A stretch of 64,000 nucleotides of DNA from Pseudomonas entomophila (GCF_013523125.1 NZ_JAAMQJ010000004.1:1-64000); one strand, 5' to 3'; shown: positions 39,572 to 52,120, numbered from the stretch's first letter. The notes: generated from the sequence alone by a model not told the origin. A program made the numbers and translations.

Positions 39572-40036
39572 TCAGGCCTCTTTCTGCGTGTCCAGAACCA
39601 CGTGATAGAGTGCTTCATCGCTCTGCGCGCTGCGCAGGCGATCACGGATGTCCGGGCGATCCAGCATGCCGGCGATCTGGCGCAACAGCTCGAGGTGTGC
39701 CTCGGTGGCAGCCTCGGGCACCAGCAGGACGAACAGCAAGTCTACCGGTTCACCGTCAATGGCGTCGTAATCGATGGGCTTTTCCAGTTTCACCAGCGCA
39801 CTGACGGGCATGTTGCAGCCTGCCAGGCGGCAGTGGGGGATGGCGATGCCATTGCCGAAGCCGGTGGAGCCCAACTTCTCGCGAGCGATCAGCTTGGCGA
39901 AGACGTCGTCCTCGCGCAATTCCGACACCTCGTGGGTAATCAGTTTGGCGATGTTCTGGAGAGCGCTTTTCTTGCTGCCTCCCGGCGCGTTCACCTGGGA
40001 ACGGCCGGGGGTCAGGATGGTTTCGAGTCGGATCAT
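39572..40036 (-). CDS. ptsN: Nitrogen-PTS enzyme IIA (PtsN)
   Basis: A 154-residue EIIA-Ntr regulator whose phosphorylation state modulates potassium transport, carbon storage and sigma-54 genes. The phospho-acceptor His 68 is in [13 protein letters not shown]. It is located between hpf and rapZ, the standard rpoN downstream order. Confidence 0.95.
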   Translation of the reverse strand: MIRLETILTPGRSQVNAPGGSKKSALQNIAKLITHEVSELREDDVFAKLIAREKLGSTGFGNGIAIPHCRLAGCNMPVSALVKLEKPIDYDAIDGEPVDLLFVLLVPEAATEAHLELLRQIAGMLDRPDIRDRLRSAQSDEALYHVVLDTQKEA

Positions 40037-40046
40037 GAAGTAGGGG

Positions 40047-40355
40047 TTAGCGGGCCGCGGCGCCTTGCAGCAGGCTCTGCTGTTTTTCCTTGTGTTTTTT
40101 CAGTTGGCGGTCGAGCTTGTCGGCCAGGGCGTCGATGGCTGCATACATGTCTTCGTGTTCGGCATTGGCGACCACTTCGCCGCCAGGAATCTGCAAGGTC
40201 GCTTCGACTTTCTGCTGAAGCTTTTCGACCTTCATGATGACCTGCACGTTGGTGATCTTGTCGAAATGACCCTCCAGGCGCTTGAGCTTCTGGTCGAGGT
40301 AGTCGCGCAGTGGCTGAGTGACTTCGACATGGTGTCCACTGATGTTGACTTGCAT
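40047..40355 (-). CDS. hpf: Ribosome hibernation-promoting factor
   Basis: A 102-residue short-form HPF that binds 30S subunits in stationary phase. MQVNISGHHVEVTQPLRDYL is the typical start, and AAGGAG precedes the ATG at 40355. The upstream in-frame ATG at 40427 would add a non-conserved leader and is rejected. It directly follows rpoN. Confidence 0.94.
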   Translation of the reverse strand: MQVNISGHHVEVTQPLRDYLDQKLKRLEGHFDKITNVQVIMKVEKLQQKVEATLQIPGGEVVANAEHEDMYAAIDALADKLDRQLKKHKEKQQSLLQGAAAR

Positions 40356-40432
40356 ACAGCTTCTCCTTGTGTTGCCCGTGCATAAAGCGGCGAGTGTTGC
40401 ACCCGCCACCAGAACGCTGTGGCACATCCAGG

Positions 40433-41926
40433 CTACATCAATCGCTTGCGTTCGCTCGACGGTGCGATGCCGAGCGACTCACGGTACTTGGCGACCGTTC
40501 GACGCGCGACCTGGATGCCTTGTGCCTCCAGTAAACCAGCGATCTTGCTATCGCTCAATGGCTTTTTCTGATTTTCCGCCGCCACCAGTTTCTTGATGAT
40601 CGCGCGAATCGCCGTGGACGAGCATTCCCCACCTTCGGCGGTGCTGACGTGGCTGGAGAAAAAGTATTTCAATTCGTAGATGCCACGGGGGGTGTGCATG
40701 TACTTCTGGGTCGTCACGCGGGAGATGGTCGACTCGTGCATGCCGACGGCCTCGGCGATGTCGTGCAGCACCAGCGGCTTCATCGCCTCGTCGCCATGGT
40801 CGAGGAAGCCGCGCTGGTGCTCGACGATCTGCGTGGCCACCTTCATCAATGTCTCGTTGCGGCTCTGCAGGCTCTTGATGAACCAGCGTGCCTCCTGCAA
40901 CTGGTTGCGCATGAAGGTGTTGTCGGCACTGGTGTCGGCACGACGCACGAAACCGGCGTACTGTGCATTGACGCGCAGCCGGGGCACCGCTTCCTGGTTG
41001 AGTTCGACCAGCCAGCGGTCGTGGTGCTTGCGCACGATCACGTCCGGGACCACGTATTCGGGCTCGCTCGACTCGATCTGCAGGCCCGGGCGTGGGTTCA
41101 GGCTCTGCACCAGCTCGATGATCTGGCGGAGCTCGTCTTCCTTGAGCTTCATCCGGCGCATCAACTGGCTGTAGTCGCGCGCACCGAGCAGATCGATGTA
41201 GTCGGTGACCAGGCGCTGCGCTTCGCTCATCCAGGGGGTGCTGGCGGGCAACTGGCGCAGTTGCAGGAGCAGGCACTCACCCAGGGTCCGTGCCCCGATG
41301 CCGGCCGGTTCGAACTGCTGGATGCGGTGCAGCACGGCCTCGACTTCGTCGAGCTCGATGTCCAAATCGGGATCGAACGCGGCGCAGATCTCTTCGAGGG
41401 TTTCCTCCAGATAGCCACGGTCGTTGATCGAATCGATCAGGGTGACGGCGATCAGGCGGTCGGTATCGGACATCGGCGCCAGGTTCAGTTGCCAGAGCAA
41501 ATGGCTCTGCAGGCTTTCGCCGACCGACGTGCGCGTGGTGAAGTCCCATTCGTCGTCGTCGCCCGCTGGCAGGCTGCTGGCGCTGGTCTGGTAGATGTCT
41601 TCCCAGGCCGTGTCGACGGGCAGCTCGCTGGGGATACGCTCGCCCCACTCACCGTCGTCCAGGCTGTCGGCGCTCAAGGCGTTGTCCTGGTGGCTGGTGT
41701 CCTGGGTTTCGGCGGCCGGCTTGCTCTCGGCGTTGTCGGCCATCGGGTCGCTGTTGTCGAAATCCTCGCCGTCTTCCTGACGTTCGAGCATCGGGTTCGA
41801 TTCCAGCGCTTCCTGGATCTCTTGCTGGAGGTCCAGGGTGGAAAGCTGGAGCAGACGAATGGCCTGTTGCAACTGCGGGGTCATCGTCAGTTGCTGGCCC
41901 ATTTTTAGGACGAGCGATGCTTTCAT
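40433..41926 (-). CDS. rpoN: RNA polymerase sigma-54 factor
   Basis: A 497-residue sigma factor for -24/-12 promoters. It has the Gln-rich N-terminal activator region ([20 protein letters not shown]), an acidic region II (about 50-120), core binding, and the C-terminal RpoN box [10 protein letters not shown] (about 474-483). It governs nitrogen, flagellar and many catabolic genes. It sits downstream of lptB, as in other pseudomonads. Confidence 0.98.
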   Translation of the reverse strand: MKASLVLKMGQQLTMTPQLQQAIRLLQLSTLDLQQEIQEALESNPMLERQEDGEDFDNSDPMADNAESKPAAETQDTSHQDNALSADSLDDGEWGERIPSELPVDTAWEDIYQTSASSLPAGDDDEWDFTTRTSVGESLQSHLLWQLNLAPMSDTDRLIAVTLIDSINDRGYLEETLEEICAAFDPDLDIELDEVEAVLHRIQQFEPAGIGARTLGECLLLQLRQLPASTPWMSEAQRLVTDYIDLLGARDYSQLMRRMKLKEDELRQIIELVQSLNPRPGLQIESSEPEYVVPDVIVRKHHDRWLVELNQEAVPRLRVNAQYAGFVRRADTSADNTFMRNQLQEARWFIKSLQSRNETLMKVATQIVEHQRGFLDHGDEAMKPLVLHDIAEAVGMHESTISRVTTQKYMHTPRGIYELKYFFSSHVSTAEGGECSSTAIRAIIKKLVAAENQKKPLSDSKIAGLLEAQGIQVARRTVAKYRESLGIAPSSERKRLM

Positions 41927-42138
41927 GGCTGGGGCTTAATACCTTGTTCGCCGGCGCGCCTGCGCCATCCACTACACATACGACAGAGCGCCGGAGCGCT
42001 GATCACGAAGAGGTCATATGCCTGAATTTGCCGCGTTTGCCTAGGCTTGACGTGTAACGGCGTGGCATGCCATGGCACGTCGGCGCCTCGCCGCTCGTGC
42101 CTGTACCGTCCAGAGGGCTCGAGCCCTCCGGAGCAGGG

Positions 42139-42863
<725 letters not shown>

Positions 42864-42864
<1 letters not shown>

Positions 42865-43388
42865 TACTCGGCCTTCTTCTTCGGCTGGATCACCATGTCG
42901 ATGCGCTGGCGAGGCGACATCACGTTGCCACCACGGCCAGCGGTCGCGACCTGGGTCTTGGTGTTGTAGACGATCTTCTCGCCTTCGGTGCTGTTGCCTT
43001 CGTTGGTGACCTTGGCGCGATCGGTCAGGACGATCGTGTCCTTCAGGGCCTGATACTGGATGGTGACCGCCCAGCCCTGCATCTTGTCGGGCTTGGCCGC
43101 GCTCTGGCGCTGCTCGAAGTAGGCCAGATTGCCCACCGAGGTGACCACGTCGATGTCACCGGAGCTGGCGCGCGTGATGGTGACCTTGTTGCCCTTGATG
43201 ACCATGGAGCCCTGGGTGATCACCACGTCGCCGGTATAGGTCGCCACACCCTGCTTGTCGTCGAGGTGGGCGTCGTCGGCCTGGATGCGGATGGGCTGGT
43301 CACGGTCGGTCGGCAGGGCCCAGGCGCTCGCGCTTCCCAGTGCCGCGCTCAGGCTGAGCAAAAAGGGGAGGGTTTTAACGAGCCTCAT
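42864..43388 (-). CDS. lptA: LPS transport periplasmic protein LptA
   Basis: A 174-residue OstA/LptA protein that bridges LptC to the outer-membrane LptD. It has a signal peptide ending [10 protein letters not shown], then the beta-jellyroll with [20 protein letters not shown]. Both ends overlap neighbours (lptC and lptB), so the three are tightly coupled. Confidence 0.95.
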
Positions 43389-43947
43389 ACTGTCCTCTTA
43401 CGTTGGACAGCAGGTCCATCCTGCCGTCTTTCAAATAGGCTTTCATGCCTGTGCCCGTAGTCGTGCCACCGGCGCCGTCGATTCTAACGGCTTGCTCGGT
43501 CTGCGCATATTGCTTCTGCGGGAACACGGTCATGCGCGTGGTGGTGATGATGGTGTCGCGCTTGCGCTCGTCGGTACGGGCGACGCGCACCTTGTCGATC
43601 AGTTCGACCTCGGTGCCATCGGGATTGACCTCGGCGCGCTCGCTGGTGACGTGCCAGGGGTACGTGGTACCGCGGTACATCTGCAGGTTCGGGCGGGTCA
43701 GCAGCGTCATCTCGCTGGCCTTCATGTGCTCGACCTTGTCGGCGGTCATGTCGTACTGCATCTTGCCGTCCGGCAGGTACTGGACGCTGTGCGCATTGAT
43801 CGCGTAATAGTCGATGGCGCTCTCGTCGACCTGGGCCACCGGCTTTTCCAGGAAGCTCTCGGGGCTCACGTTCCAGTAGCCGATCGCGCCCAGCACGGCG
43901 GCGATCGCGACCAGCACGGCGATGTTGCGGGCTTTCTTGCTGAACAT
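43375..43947 (-). CDS. lptC: LPS export protein LptC
   Basis: A 190-residue inner-membrane protein with one N-terminal helix (ARNIAVLVAIAAVLGAIGYW) and a periplasmic LptC jellyroll that hands LPS to LptA. It starts at 43947; its 3' end overlaps lptA by 14 bases. Unusually, the gene upstream is kdsD, with only about 100 bases between, not kdsC. Confidence 0.94.
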   Translation of the reverse strand: MFSKKARNIAVLVAIAAVLGAIGYWNVSPESFLEKPVAQVDESAIDYYAINAHSVQYLPDGKMQYDMTADKVEHMKASEMTLLTRPNLQMYRGTTYPWHVTSERAEVNPDGTEVELIDKVRVARTDERKRDTIITTTRMTVFPQKQYAQTEQAVRIDGAGGTTTGTGMKAYLKDGRMDLLSNVRGQYEAR

Positions 43948-43955
43948 ACGAAGCT

Positions 43956-44054
43956 CTACAGAAGGTTGGCGATGACACGGTCCAGGTCATCCCGGACGTG
44001 CAGCATAGACGTGTGACAGGTGCGCCCGCCACATTGCTCGGTCACCGTGTGCAT
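43956..44054 (-). other. 32-codon ORF in the place of kdsC
   Basis: Starting at an ATG that overlaps the kdsD stop (TGATG) and ending eight bases before the lptC start, this short ORF reads MHTVTEQCGGRTC, then HTSMLHVRDDLDRVIANLL. Position and coupling resemble the expected kdsC start, but the sequence is not recognisably the HAD phosphatase. It could be a deletion scar, a new small gene, or chance. Confidence 0.3.
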
Positions 44055-45028
44055 CAGAGCACCCCGGCGCGCAGCAGATCGTGCATGTTGAGGGCGCCGA
44101 TCGGACGGTCGGTCGCATCCACCACGGCCAGCGCGTTGATCTTGAAATCCTCCATGATCTTCAAGGCTTCGGCGGCGAGCATGTCGGCGCGCACGGTCTT
44201 GCCGTGGACGGTCATGACGTCGTCGATGCGTGCGTGACGCATGTCGAGGTCGCGGTCCAGGCTGCGCCGCAGGTCGCCGTCGGTGAAGATGCCGGCCAGG
44301 CGCGCGTCGTCGTCCACGACCACGGTCATGCCCAGGCCTTTGCGCGACATTTCCAGCAGGGCATCCTTCAGCGAGGTGGCGCGGCGTACGCAGGGCAGGG
44401 CATCACCTGCGTGCATGATGTCCTCGACCTTGAGCAGCAGGCGTCGGCCCAGGGCACCGCCAGGGTGCGAAAAGGCGAAGTCCTCGGCCGTGAAGCCACG
44501 GGCCTCGAGCAGGGCGATGGCCAGCGCATCGCCCAGGGCCAGCGCGCAGGTGGTGGACGAGGTCGGCGCCAGGTTCAGCGGGCAGGCCTCCTGCGTCACG
44601 CTCACGTCGAGGTGGACGTTGGCCGCGCGCGCCAGGGTCGACTCCGGGTTGCCGGTGAAGGCGATCAGGCGGATGCCCAGGCGCTTGATCAGCGGCAGCA
44701 GTGTGACGATCTCGGACGTGGTGCCGGAATTCGACAAGGCCAGGATCACGTCGTCCCGGGTGATCATGCCCATGTCGCCGTGGCTGGCTTCGGCCGGGTG
44801 CACGAAGAACGCCGGCGTGCCGGTGCTGGCCAGGGTCGCGGCGATCTTGTTGCCGACATGGCCGGACTTGCCCATGCCGAGCACCACGACCCGGCCACGG
44901 CTGCCCAGGATGAGCTGGCAGGCCTGCACGAACGTGTCGTCGATACGGGCCAGCAGATCGCCGATGGCGTCGCGTTCCAACTGCAGGGTGCGTTGGGCGG
45001 AGAGGATCAGCTCGCGGGTTGGGCTCAT
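44054..45028 (-). CDS. kdsD: D-arabinose-5-phosphate isomerase KdsD
   Basis: A 324-residue enzyme converting ribulose-5-phosphate to arabinose-5-phosphate, first step of KDO synthesis. An N-terminal SIS domain (VLGMGKSGHVGNKIAATLAS; SNSGTTSEI) is followed by two CBS domains (VEDIMHAGDALPCVRRA; DVMTVHGKTVRADML). The FSHPGGALGRRLLL segment is typical. The start at 45028 lacks an obvious Shine-Dalgarno, but upstream in-frame ATGs are in non-conserved sequence. It is divergent from mlaF. Confidence 0.93.
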   Translation of the reverse strand: MSPTRELILSAQRTLQLERDAIGDLLARIDDTFVQACQLILGSRGRVVVLGMGKSGHVGNKIAATLASTGTPAFFVHPAEASHGDMGMITRDDVILALSNSGTTSEIVTLLPLIKRLGIRLIAFTGNPESTLARAANVHLDVSVTQEACPLNLAPTSSTTCALALGDALAIALLEARGFTAEDFAFSHPGGALGRRLLLKVEDIMHAGDALPCVRRATSLKDALLEMSRKGLGMTVVVDDDARLAGIFTDGDLRRSLDRDLDMRHARIDDVMTVHGKTVRADMLAAEALKIMEDFKINALAVVDATDRPIGALNMHDLLRAGVL

Positions 45029-45152
45029 GTCGATTGAGGCATATCTGATTTGGAGCTGTCGATTATACCGGGTATGGGCAAAAGCCTCACCCTGTGATTG
45101 CGTTGCCCTGCGCGCCCCGGTGCGCAAACCCCCGTTCCAGGCGCTCGCGTCT

Positions 45153-45181
45153 TTGGCCGGGTCCCTGCCCGATGGTATAGT
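45153..45181 (+). promoter_or_regulatory. Candidate sigma-70 promoter of the mla operon
   Basis: TTGGCC (45153-45158) and TATAGT (45176-45181) are separated by 17 bases, good matches to -35 and -10 boxes, about 88 bases before the mlaF start. It lies in the 240-base divergent gap between kdsD and mlaF. It was found by eye only. Confidence 0.45.
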
Positions 45182-45268
45182 CCGCCGCTGTCTGGGCGAC
45201 CCAAGGGGTGTGCCTTCACCGTGAAGGCAGGCGTCCAACTGACGAAAGTCGCATCGCAAGGAGTCTAG

Positions 45269-46078
45269 ATGAGTGTGCACAGCGACTACGCGGTCGAGTT
45301 GAAGGACGTCTCCTTCAAGCGCGGTTCGCGCAGCATTTTCAAGGATGTGGATATCCGCATCCCACGTGGCAAGGTCACGGGCATCATGGGGCCCTCCGGG
45401 TGCGGCAAGACGACACTCTTGCGGCTGATGGGCGCGCAGTTGCGCCCGGCTGGTGGTGAGGTGTGGGTCAACGGTCAGAACCTGCCGACGTTGTCACGCG
45501 CCGACCTGTTCGATGCGCGCAAGCAGATGGGCGTGCTGTTCCAGAGCGGCGCATTGTTCACCGACCTGGATGTGTTCGAGAACGTCGCCTTCCCGCTGCG
45601 GGTGCACACCGAACTCCCCGAAGAGATGATCCGCGACATCGTGCTGATGAAGCTGCAGGCCGTCGGCCTGCGCGGCGCCATCGAGCTGATGCCCGACGAG
45701 CTGTCTGGGGGCATGAAGCGCCGCGTGGCCCTGGCCCGGGCGATCGCCCTGGATCCGCAGATCCTGATGTACGACGAACCGTTCGTGGGCCAGGACCCGA
45801 TCGCCATGGGCGTGCTGGTGCGGCTGATCCGTCTGCTCAACGATGCCTTGGGCATCACCAGCATCGTGGTTTCCCACGACCTGGCCGAGACCGCCAGCAT
45901 CGCCGACTACCTCTATGTGGTCGGCGACGGCCAGGTACTGGGCCAGGGCACGCCGCAGGAGCTGATGGGGTCGGACAATCCGCGCATTCGCCAGTTCATG
46001 AAGGGCGACCCTGACGGCCCCGTGCCATTCCATTTTCCTGCGCCCGATTACCGCGCCGATTTGTTGGGAGCGCGTTGA
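45269..46078 (+). CDS. mlaF: Phospholipid transport ABC ATPase MlaF
   Basis: A 269-residue ATPase of the Mla retrograde phospholipid system, called Ttg2A in P. putida. Walker [10 protein letters not shown] is at about 41-49, signature [13 protein letters not shown] and Walker [14 protein letters not shown] are seen. AAGGAG lies before the ATG. It is first of five overlapping or near-touching mla genes. Confidence 0.95.
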   Translation: MSVHSDYAVELKDVSFKRGSRSIFKDVDIRIPRGKVTGIMGPSGCGKTTLLRLMGAQLRPAGGEVWVNGQNLPTLSRADLFDARKQMGVLFQSGALFTDLDVFENVAFPLRVHTELPEEMIRDIVLMKLQAVGLRGAIELMPDELSGGMKRRVALARAIALDPQILMYDEPFVGQDPIAMGVLVRLIRLLNDALGITSIVVSHDLAETASIADYLYVVGDGQVLGQGTPQELMGSDNPRIRQFMKGDPDGPVPFHFPAPDYRADLLGAR

Positions 46079-46875
46079 TGCGCAGAAGATCCTTGCTTGA
46101 GCGCGTGCGCCTGTTCGGCCGCGCGGCCATCGACATCGTCGCCGTGCTGGGCCGGTCCTGCCTGTTCCTGATGCATGCCCTGGTCGGCCGTGGCGGCATC
46201 GGCGGCGGCTTCCAGCTGCTGGTCAGGCAGCTGTATTCGGTCGGCGTGCTGTCGCTGGCGATCATCGTCGTGTCCGGCGTGTTCATCGGCATGGTGCTGT
46301 CGCTGCAGGGCTACAGCATCCTGACCCAGTACGGCTCCGAGCAGGCCGTGGGGCAGATGATCGCCCTGACCCTGCTGCGCGAACTGGGCCCGGTGGTCAC
46401 CGCCCTGCTGTTCGCCGGGCGCGCCGGTTCGGCGCTGACCGCCGAGATCGGTAACATGAAATCCACCGAGCAGCTCTCGAGCCTGGAGATGATCGGCGTC
46501 GACCCGCTCAAGTACATCGTCGCGCCGCGTCTGTGGGCCGGCTTCATCTCCCTGCCGCTGCTGGCGCTGATCTTCAGCGTGGTCGGGATCTGGGGCGGTT
46601 CGTGGGTCGCCGTGGATTGGCTGGGAGTCTATGAGGGTTCCTTCTGGTCCAACATGCAGAACAGCGTTTCCTTCACCGACGATGTCCTCAACGGCCTGGT
46701 CAAGAGTCTGGTGTTCGCCTTCGTGGTCACCTGGATCGCCGTGTTCCAGGGCTACGATTGCGAGCCGACCTCGGAAGGGATCAGTCGCGCCACCACCAGA
46801 ACCGTGGTCTATGCCTCCCTGGCAGTCCTGGGCCTGGACTTCATTCTGACCGCCTTGATGTTTGGAGATTTCTGA
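46078..46875 (+). CDS. mlaE: Phospholipid transport permease MlaE
   Basis: A 265-residue integral membrane permease of the MlaE family, with about five or six helices. Typical segments are [35 protein letters not shown] and [14 protein letters not shown]. The start overlaps the mlaF stop (TGATG). Confidence 0.95.
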   Translation: MRRRSLLERVRLFGRAAIDIVAVLGRSCLFLMHALVGRGGIGGGFQLLVRQLYSVGVLSLAIIVVSGVFIGMVLSLQGYSILTQYGSEQAVGQMIALTLLRELGPVVTALLFAGRAGSALTAEIGNMKSTEQLSSLEMIGVDPLKYIVAPRLWAGFISLPLLALIFSVVGIWGGSWVAVDWLGVYEGSFWSNMQNSVSFTDDVLNGLVKSLVFAFVVTWIAVFQGYDCEPTSEGISRATTRTVVYASLAVLGLDFILTALMFGDF

Positions 46876-47342
46876 TGCAAAACCGCACCCTGGAAATCGG
46901 TGTCGGCCTGTTCCTTCTGGCTGGGATCCTGGCCCTGCTGCTGCTGGCGCTGCGTGTCAGCGGCCTGTCGGCAAGCCCGACCACCGAGACCTACAAGGTC
47001 TACGCCTACTTCGACAACATCGCCGGCCTCACCGTGCGCGCCAAGGTCACCATGGCCGGGGTGACCATCGGCAAGGTCACGGCGATCGACCTGGACCGCG
47101 ACAGCTACATGGGGCGGGTCACCCTGCAACTGGACAGCGACGTCGACAACCTGCCCACCGACTCCACTGCTTCGATCCTCACCGCCGGGCTGCTCGGCGA
47201 GAAGTACATCGGCATCAGCGTCGGTGGCGAAGAGGACGTGCTCAAGGAAGGCGGAACCATTCACGACACGCAGTCGTCACTGGTGCTGGAAGACCTGATC
47301 GGCAAGTTCCTGCTCAATTCCGTTGGCAAAGAAGCTAAATAA
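46875..47342 (+). CDS. mlaD: Phospholipid-binding MCE protein MlaD
   Basis: A 155-residue single-pass protein: N-terminal membrane helix (EIGVGLFLLAGILALLLLAL) and one MCE domain (about 38-115; YFDNIAGLTVRAKVTMAGV, TAGLLGEKYIGISVGG) that forms a hexameric lipid channel with MlaE. The start overlaps the mlaE stop by one base. Confidence 0.95.
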   Translation: MQNRTLEIGVGLFLLAGILALLLLALRVSGLSASPTTETYKVYAYFDNIAGLTVRAKVTMAGVTIGKVTAIDLDRDSYMGRVTLQLDSDVDNLPTDSTASILTAGLLGEKYIGISVGGEEDVLKEGGTIHDTQSSLVLEDLIGKFLLNSVGKEAK

Positions 47343-47351
47343 GGAGTTTTC

Positions 47352-48005
47352 ATGATTTCGATCCTGCGACGTGGCCTGCTGGTACTGCTGGCGGCCCTCC
47401 CGATGCTGGCCAACGCCGCCCCTGGGCAATCGGCCCATGACGTGATCCAGGGCACCACCGACGCACTGCTGACCGACCTGAAGAACAACCGTGACAGCTA
47501 CCGCAACGATCGCGAGGCGTTCTATCAGTCGCTCAACCGCATCCTGGGCCCGGTGGTCGATGCCGACGGCATCTCCAAGAGCATCATGACCGTCAAGTAT
47601 TCGCGCAAGGCGACCCCGGCGCAGATGCAGCGCTTCCAGGAAAACTTCAAGCGCAGCCTGCTGCAGTTCTACGGCAACGCCCTGCTCGACTACGACAACC
47701 AGGGCATCACGCTCGACCCGGCCAAGGCCGAGGACGGCAAGCGCACCAGCGTCGGCATGAAGGTGCGTGGCAACAATGGCGCGGTGTACCCGGTGTCCTA
47801 CACCCTGGAAAAACTCGGCAACGAGTGGAAGGTGCGTAACGTCATCGTCAACGGCATCAACATCGGCAAGCTGTTCCGTGACCAGTTCGCCGACGCCATG
47901 CAGCGCAACGGCAACGACCTGGACAAGACCATCGACGGCTGGGCGGGCGAAGTGGCCAAGGCCAAGCAGACCGCCGACAGTTCTTCCGAGAAGGCGGTGC
48001 AATGA
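47352..48005 (+). CDS. mlaC: Periplasmic lipid carrier MlaC
   Basis: A 217-residue MlaC/Ttg2D protein that shuttles phospholipids between MlaA and MlaD. It has a signal peptide (MISILRRGLLVLLAALPMLA, NAA/PG), then the Tgt2 fold. AAGGAG is before the ATG at 47352. Its stop overlaps the mlaB start. Confidence 0.93.
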   Translation: MISILRRGLLVLLAALPMLANAAPGQSAHDVIQGTTDALLTDLKNNRDSYRNDREAFYQSLNRILGPVVDADGISKSIMTVKYSRKATPAQMQRFQENFKRSLLQFYGNALLDYDNQGITLDPAKAEDGKRTSVGMKVRGNNGAVYPVSYTLEKLGNEWKVRNVIVNGINIGKLFRDQFADAMQRNGNDLDKTIDGWAGEVAKAKQTADSSSEKAVQ

Positions 48006-48304
48006 GCGACGCCAGCATCGGCATGCCGCAGCCGGGCATCCTGTGCCTGGCCGGCATCCTGGACTACCGCAGCGGCCCGTCGCTGCGCAAGCAGGGCAAG
48101 GCACTGATCGCGGCCTGCCGTGAGCCTCGCCTGGTCCTGGACTGCTCGGCGGTCCAACGCTCCAGCAGTGTCGGCCTGTCATTGCTGCTGGCGTTCATGC
48201 GGGACGCGCAGGCGGCCGGCAAGACCTGCGAGCTGCGCGACATGCCGGCGGACATGCGGGAAATCGCCGATGTCTACGATCTGGACGAAGTGCTGACGCG
48301 CTGA
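48002..48304 (+). CDS. mlaB: STAS-domain protein MlaB
   Basis: A 100-residue cytoplasmic STAS protein that stabilises MlaF. The segment LVLDCSAVQRSSSVGLSLLL carries the STAS switch-loop serines. It overlaps mlaC by four bases (ATGA). It completes the mlaFEDCB operon and is followed by a terminator. Confidence 0.93.
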   Translation: MSDASIGMPQPGILCLAGILDYRSGPSLRKQGKALIAACREPRLVLDCSAVQRSSSVGLSLLLAFMRDAQAAGKTCELRDMPADMREIADVYDLDEVLTR

Positions 48305-48322
48305 AACGCGTCCGTCCTCGAT

Positions 48323-48374
48323 GCCCCTCGGTCAGCGTGCTCGTTCATGGGCTTCGCAGGCGAGGGGCTTTTTT
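48323..48374 (+). terminator. Rho-independent terminator after mlaB
   Basis: GCCCCTCG (48323-48330) pairs with CGAGGGGC (48361-48368), followed by six T residues. The 30-base loop is long, but the GC stem and T run are good. It separates the mla operon from ibaG-murA. Confidence 0.6.
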
Positions 48375-48421
48375 GTATGATGACCGACCCCGTGCGCACA
48401 GAGCGCCGATTGAGGTTGAGC

Positions 48422-49950
<1,529 letters not shown>

Positions 49951-49981
49951 ACCCGCGCGGCGTGCGCCAGCCGTCACCCCT

Positions 49982-50004
49982 CCGGTCGGGCCAGGCCCGA
50001 CCGG
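49982..50004. other. Perfect hairpin between murA and hisG
   Basis: CCGGTCGGGC and its exact complement GCCCGACCGG are separated by three bases. There is no T run after it. It may be a transcript stabiliser, a Rho-dependent stop, or an RNA structure near the hisG start (50032). Confidence 0.55.
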
Positions 50005-50031
50005 TCAGAACTGCTGAAGGATTCACGTTCC

Positions 50032-50667
50032 ATGTTGACCATTGCGCTATCCAAGGGCCGTATTCTCGATGACACCCTGCCGCTGCTGGCCGATGCCGGC
50101 ATCGTCCCCACCGAGAACCCCGACAAGAGCCGCAAGCTGATCATCCCGACCACCCAGGATGACGTCCGCTTGCTCATCGTGCGCGCCACCGACGTGCCGA
50201 CCTACGTCGAGCATGGCGCGGCCGACCTCGGCGTGGCCGGCAAGGACGTGCTGATGGAGTATGGCGGCCAGGGTCTGTACGAGCCGCTCGACCTGCAGAT
50301 CGCCCAGTGCAAGCTGATGACCGCCGGCGCCGTCGGTGCGAGCGAGCCCAGCGGTCGCCTGCGCGTGGCCACCAAGTTCGTCAACGTCGCCAAGCGCTAC
50401 TACGCCGAGCAGGGCCGCCAGGTCGACATCATCAAGCTGTACGGCTCGATGGAACTGGCCCCGCTGATCGGTCTGGCCGACAAGATCATCGACGTCGTCG
50501 ACACCGGCAACACCCTGCGCGCCAACGGCCTGGAGCCCCAGGAGCTGATCGCCCACGTCAGTTCGCGCCTGGTGGTGAACAAGGCGTCGATGAAGATGCA
50601 GCATGCGCGCATCCAGAGCCTGATCGATACCCTGCGTCACGCCGTGCAGGCACGACACCGCGGCTGA
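50032..50667 (+). CDS. hisG: ATP phosphoribosyltransferase, short form HisG
   Basis: First enzyme of histidine synthesis, 211 residues, lacking the C-terminal regulatory domain of long HisG. Such short forms work with HisZ, which is encoded elsewhere, not in this window. It starts [20 protein letters not shown], and has the PRPP-site [27 protein letters not shown] precedes the ATG. Confidence 0.96.
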   Translation: MLTIALSKGRILDDTLPLLADAGIVPTENPDKSRKLIIPTTQDDVRLLIVRATDVPTYVEHGAADLGVAGKDVLMEYGGQGLYEPLDLQIAQCKLMTAGAVGASEPSGRLRVATKFVNVAKRYYAEQGRQVDIIKLYGSMELAPLIGLADKIIDVVDTGNTLRANGLEPQELIAHVSSRLVVNKASMKMQHARIQSLIDTLRHAVQARHRG

Positions 50668-50792
50668 TTCCCGCGCGCGACGTCCACCGTCGCGCCCGTC
50701 CTTCCGCGTCACAGCCTTTTTCTCGGGTGCCCGCGCGGATCGATCGGTAGCCCTGGGCGCCTGAGCATTCGCCAATCATCGAGGCCCTCGTC

Positions 50793-52118
50793 ATGACTCT
50801 GCCCACTGCAATCGCTCGTCTCAATGCCGCTGATCCGGATTTCGCCCGACATCTGGACCATCTGCTGAGCTGGGAGAGCGTGTCCGACGATGCGGTCAAT
50901 CAGCGCGTGCTGGACATCATCAAGGCCGTGCGCGAGCGCGGCGATGCGGCGCTGGTGGAATTCACCCAGCGCTTCGACGGCGTGCAGGCCACGACCATCG
51001 ACGACCTGATCCTCGACCGTGCGCGCCTAGAGCTGGCGCTGACGCGGATCACACCGGCCCAGCGCCAGGCCCTCGAGACCGCCGCCGAGCGCGTGCGGGT
51101 CTACCACGAGCGGCAGAAGCAGGACTCCTGGCAGTACACCGAGGCCGACGGCACCGTGCTGGGGCAGAAGGTCACTCCACTGGACCGCGCCGGGCTCTAC
51201 GTGCCGGGTGGCAAGGCGTCCTACCCGTCCTCGGTGCTGATGAACGCGCTGCCGGCCAAGGTCGCCGGCGTGGCCGAAGTGGTCATGGTGGTGCCGACGC
51301 CGCGTGGCGAGATCAACGAACTGGTGCTGGCAGCGGCGTGCATCGCCGGGGTCGATCGGGTCTTCACCCTCGGAGGCGCCCAGGCCATCGCGGCGCTGGC
51401 GTACGGCACCGAGAGCGTGCCGCCGGTGGACAAGATCGTCGGCCCCGGCAACATCTATGTCGCCACCGCCAAGCGCCATGTGTTCGGCCAGGTGGGCATC
51501 GACATGATCGCCGGGCCCTCGGAGATCCTGGTGGTGTGCGACGGGCAGACCGATCCGGACTGGATCGCCATGGACCTGTTCTCCCAGGCCGAGCACGACG
51601 AAGACGCGCAAGCCATCCTGGTCAGCCCGGACGCCGCCTTCCTCGACCGGGTCGCCGCCAGCATCGAAAGGTTGCTGCCGACCCTGGAACGTGCCGAGAT
51701 CGCCGAAAAATCGATCAACGGCCGCGGCGCCCTGATCCAGGTGCGCGACATGCAGCAGGCCATCGAGGTGGCCAACCGGATCGCGCCGGAACACCTTGAG
51801 CTGTCGGTCGCCGACCCGCAGGCCTGGCTGCCGCAGATCCGCCATGCCGGCGCGATCTTCATGGGGCGTCACACCAGCGAGGCGCTGGGTGACTACTGCG
51901 CCGGCCCGAACCATGTGCTGCCCACCTCGGGCACTGCGCGCTTCTCGTCGCCGCTCGGCGTGTACGACTTCCAGAAGCGTTCGTCGATCATCTTCTGCTC
52001 CGAGGCCGGTGCCTCCGAGCTGGGCAAGACCGCCTCGGTGCTGGCCCGTGGCGAATCGCTGACGGCCCACGCCCGCAGCGCCGAATACCGGATCCGCGAC
52101 GCGCGGCAGGGGGAGTGA
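50793..52118 (+). CDS. hisD: Histidinol dehydrogenase
   Basis: A 441-residue zinc and NAD enzyme for the last two steps of histidine synthesis. It contains the family blocks [16 protein letters not shown] and [20 protein letters not shown] and [19 protein letters not shown], with zinc and base His residues in the last. It starts at 50793 with GAGG upstream. It nearly touches hisC. Confidence 0.97.
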   Translation: MTLPTAIARLNAADPDFARHLDHLLSWESVSDDAVNQRVLDIIKAVRERGDAALVEFTQRFDGVQATTIDDLILDRARLELALTRITPAQRQALETAAERVRVYHERQKQDSWQYTEADGTVLGQKVTPLDRAGLYVPGGKASYPSSVLMNALPAKVAGVAEVVMVVPTPRGEINELVLAAACIAGVDRVFTLGGAQAIAALAYGTESVPPVDKIVGPGNIYVATAKRHVFGQVGIDMIAGPSEILVVCDGQTDPDWIAMDLFSQAEHDEDAQAILVSPDAAFLDRVAASIERLLPTLERAEIAEKSINGRGALIQVRDMQQAIEVANRIAPEHLELSVADPQAWLPQIRHAGAIFMGRHTSEALGDYCAGPNHVLPTSGTARFSSPLGVYDFQKRSSIIFCSEAGASELGKTASVLARGESLTAHARSAEYRIRDARQGE

Positions 52119-52120
52119 GC

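Noticed and set aside
43484..44032. A 182-codon minus-strand frame that could have been a kdsC remnant
   Set aside because: It overlaps lptC in another frame and does not show HAD phosphatase motifs such as DVDGVLTD.
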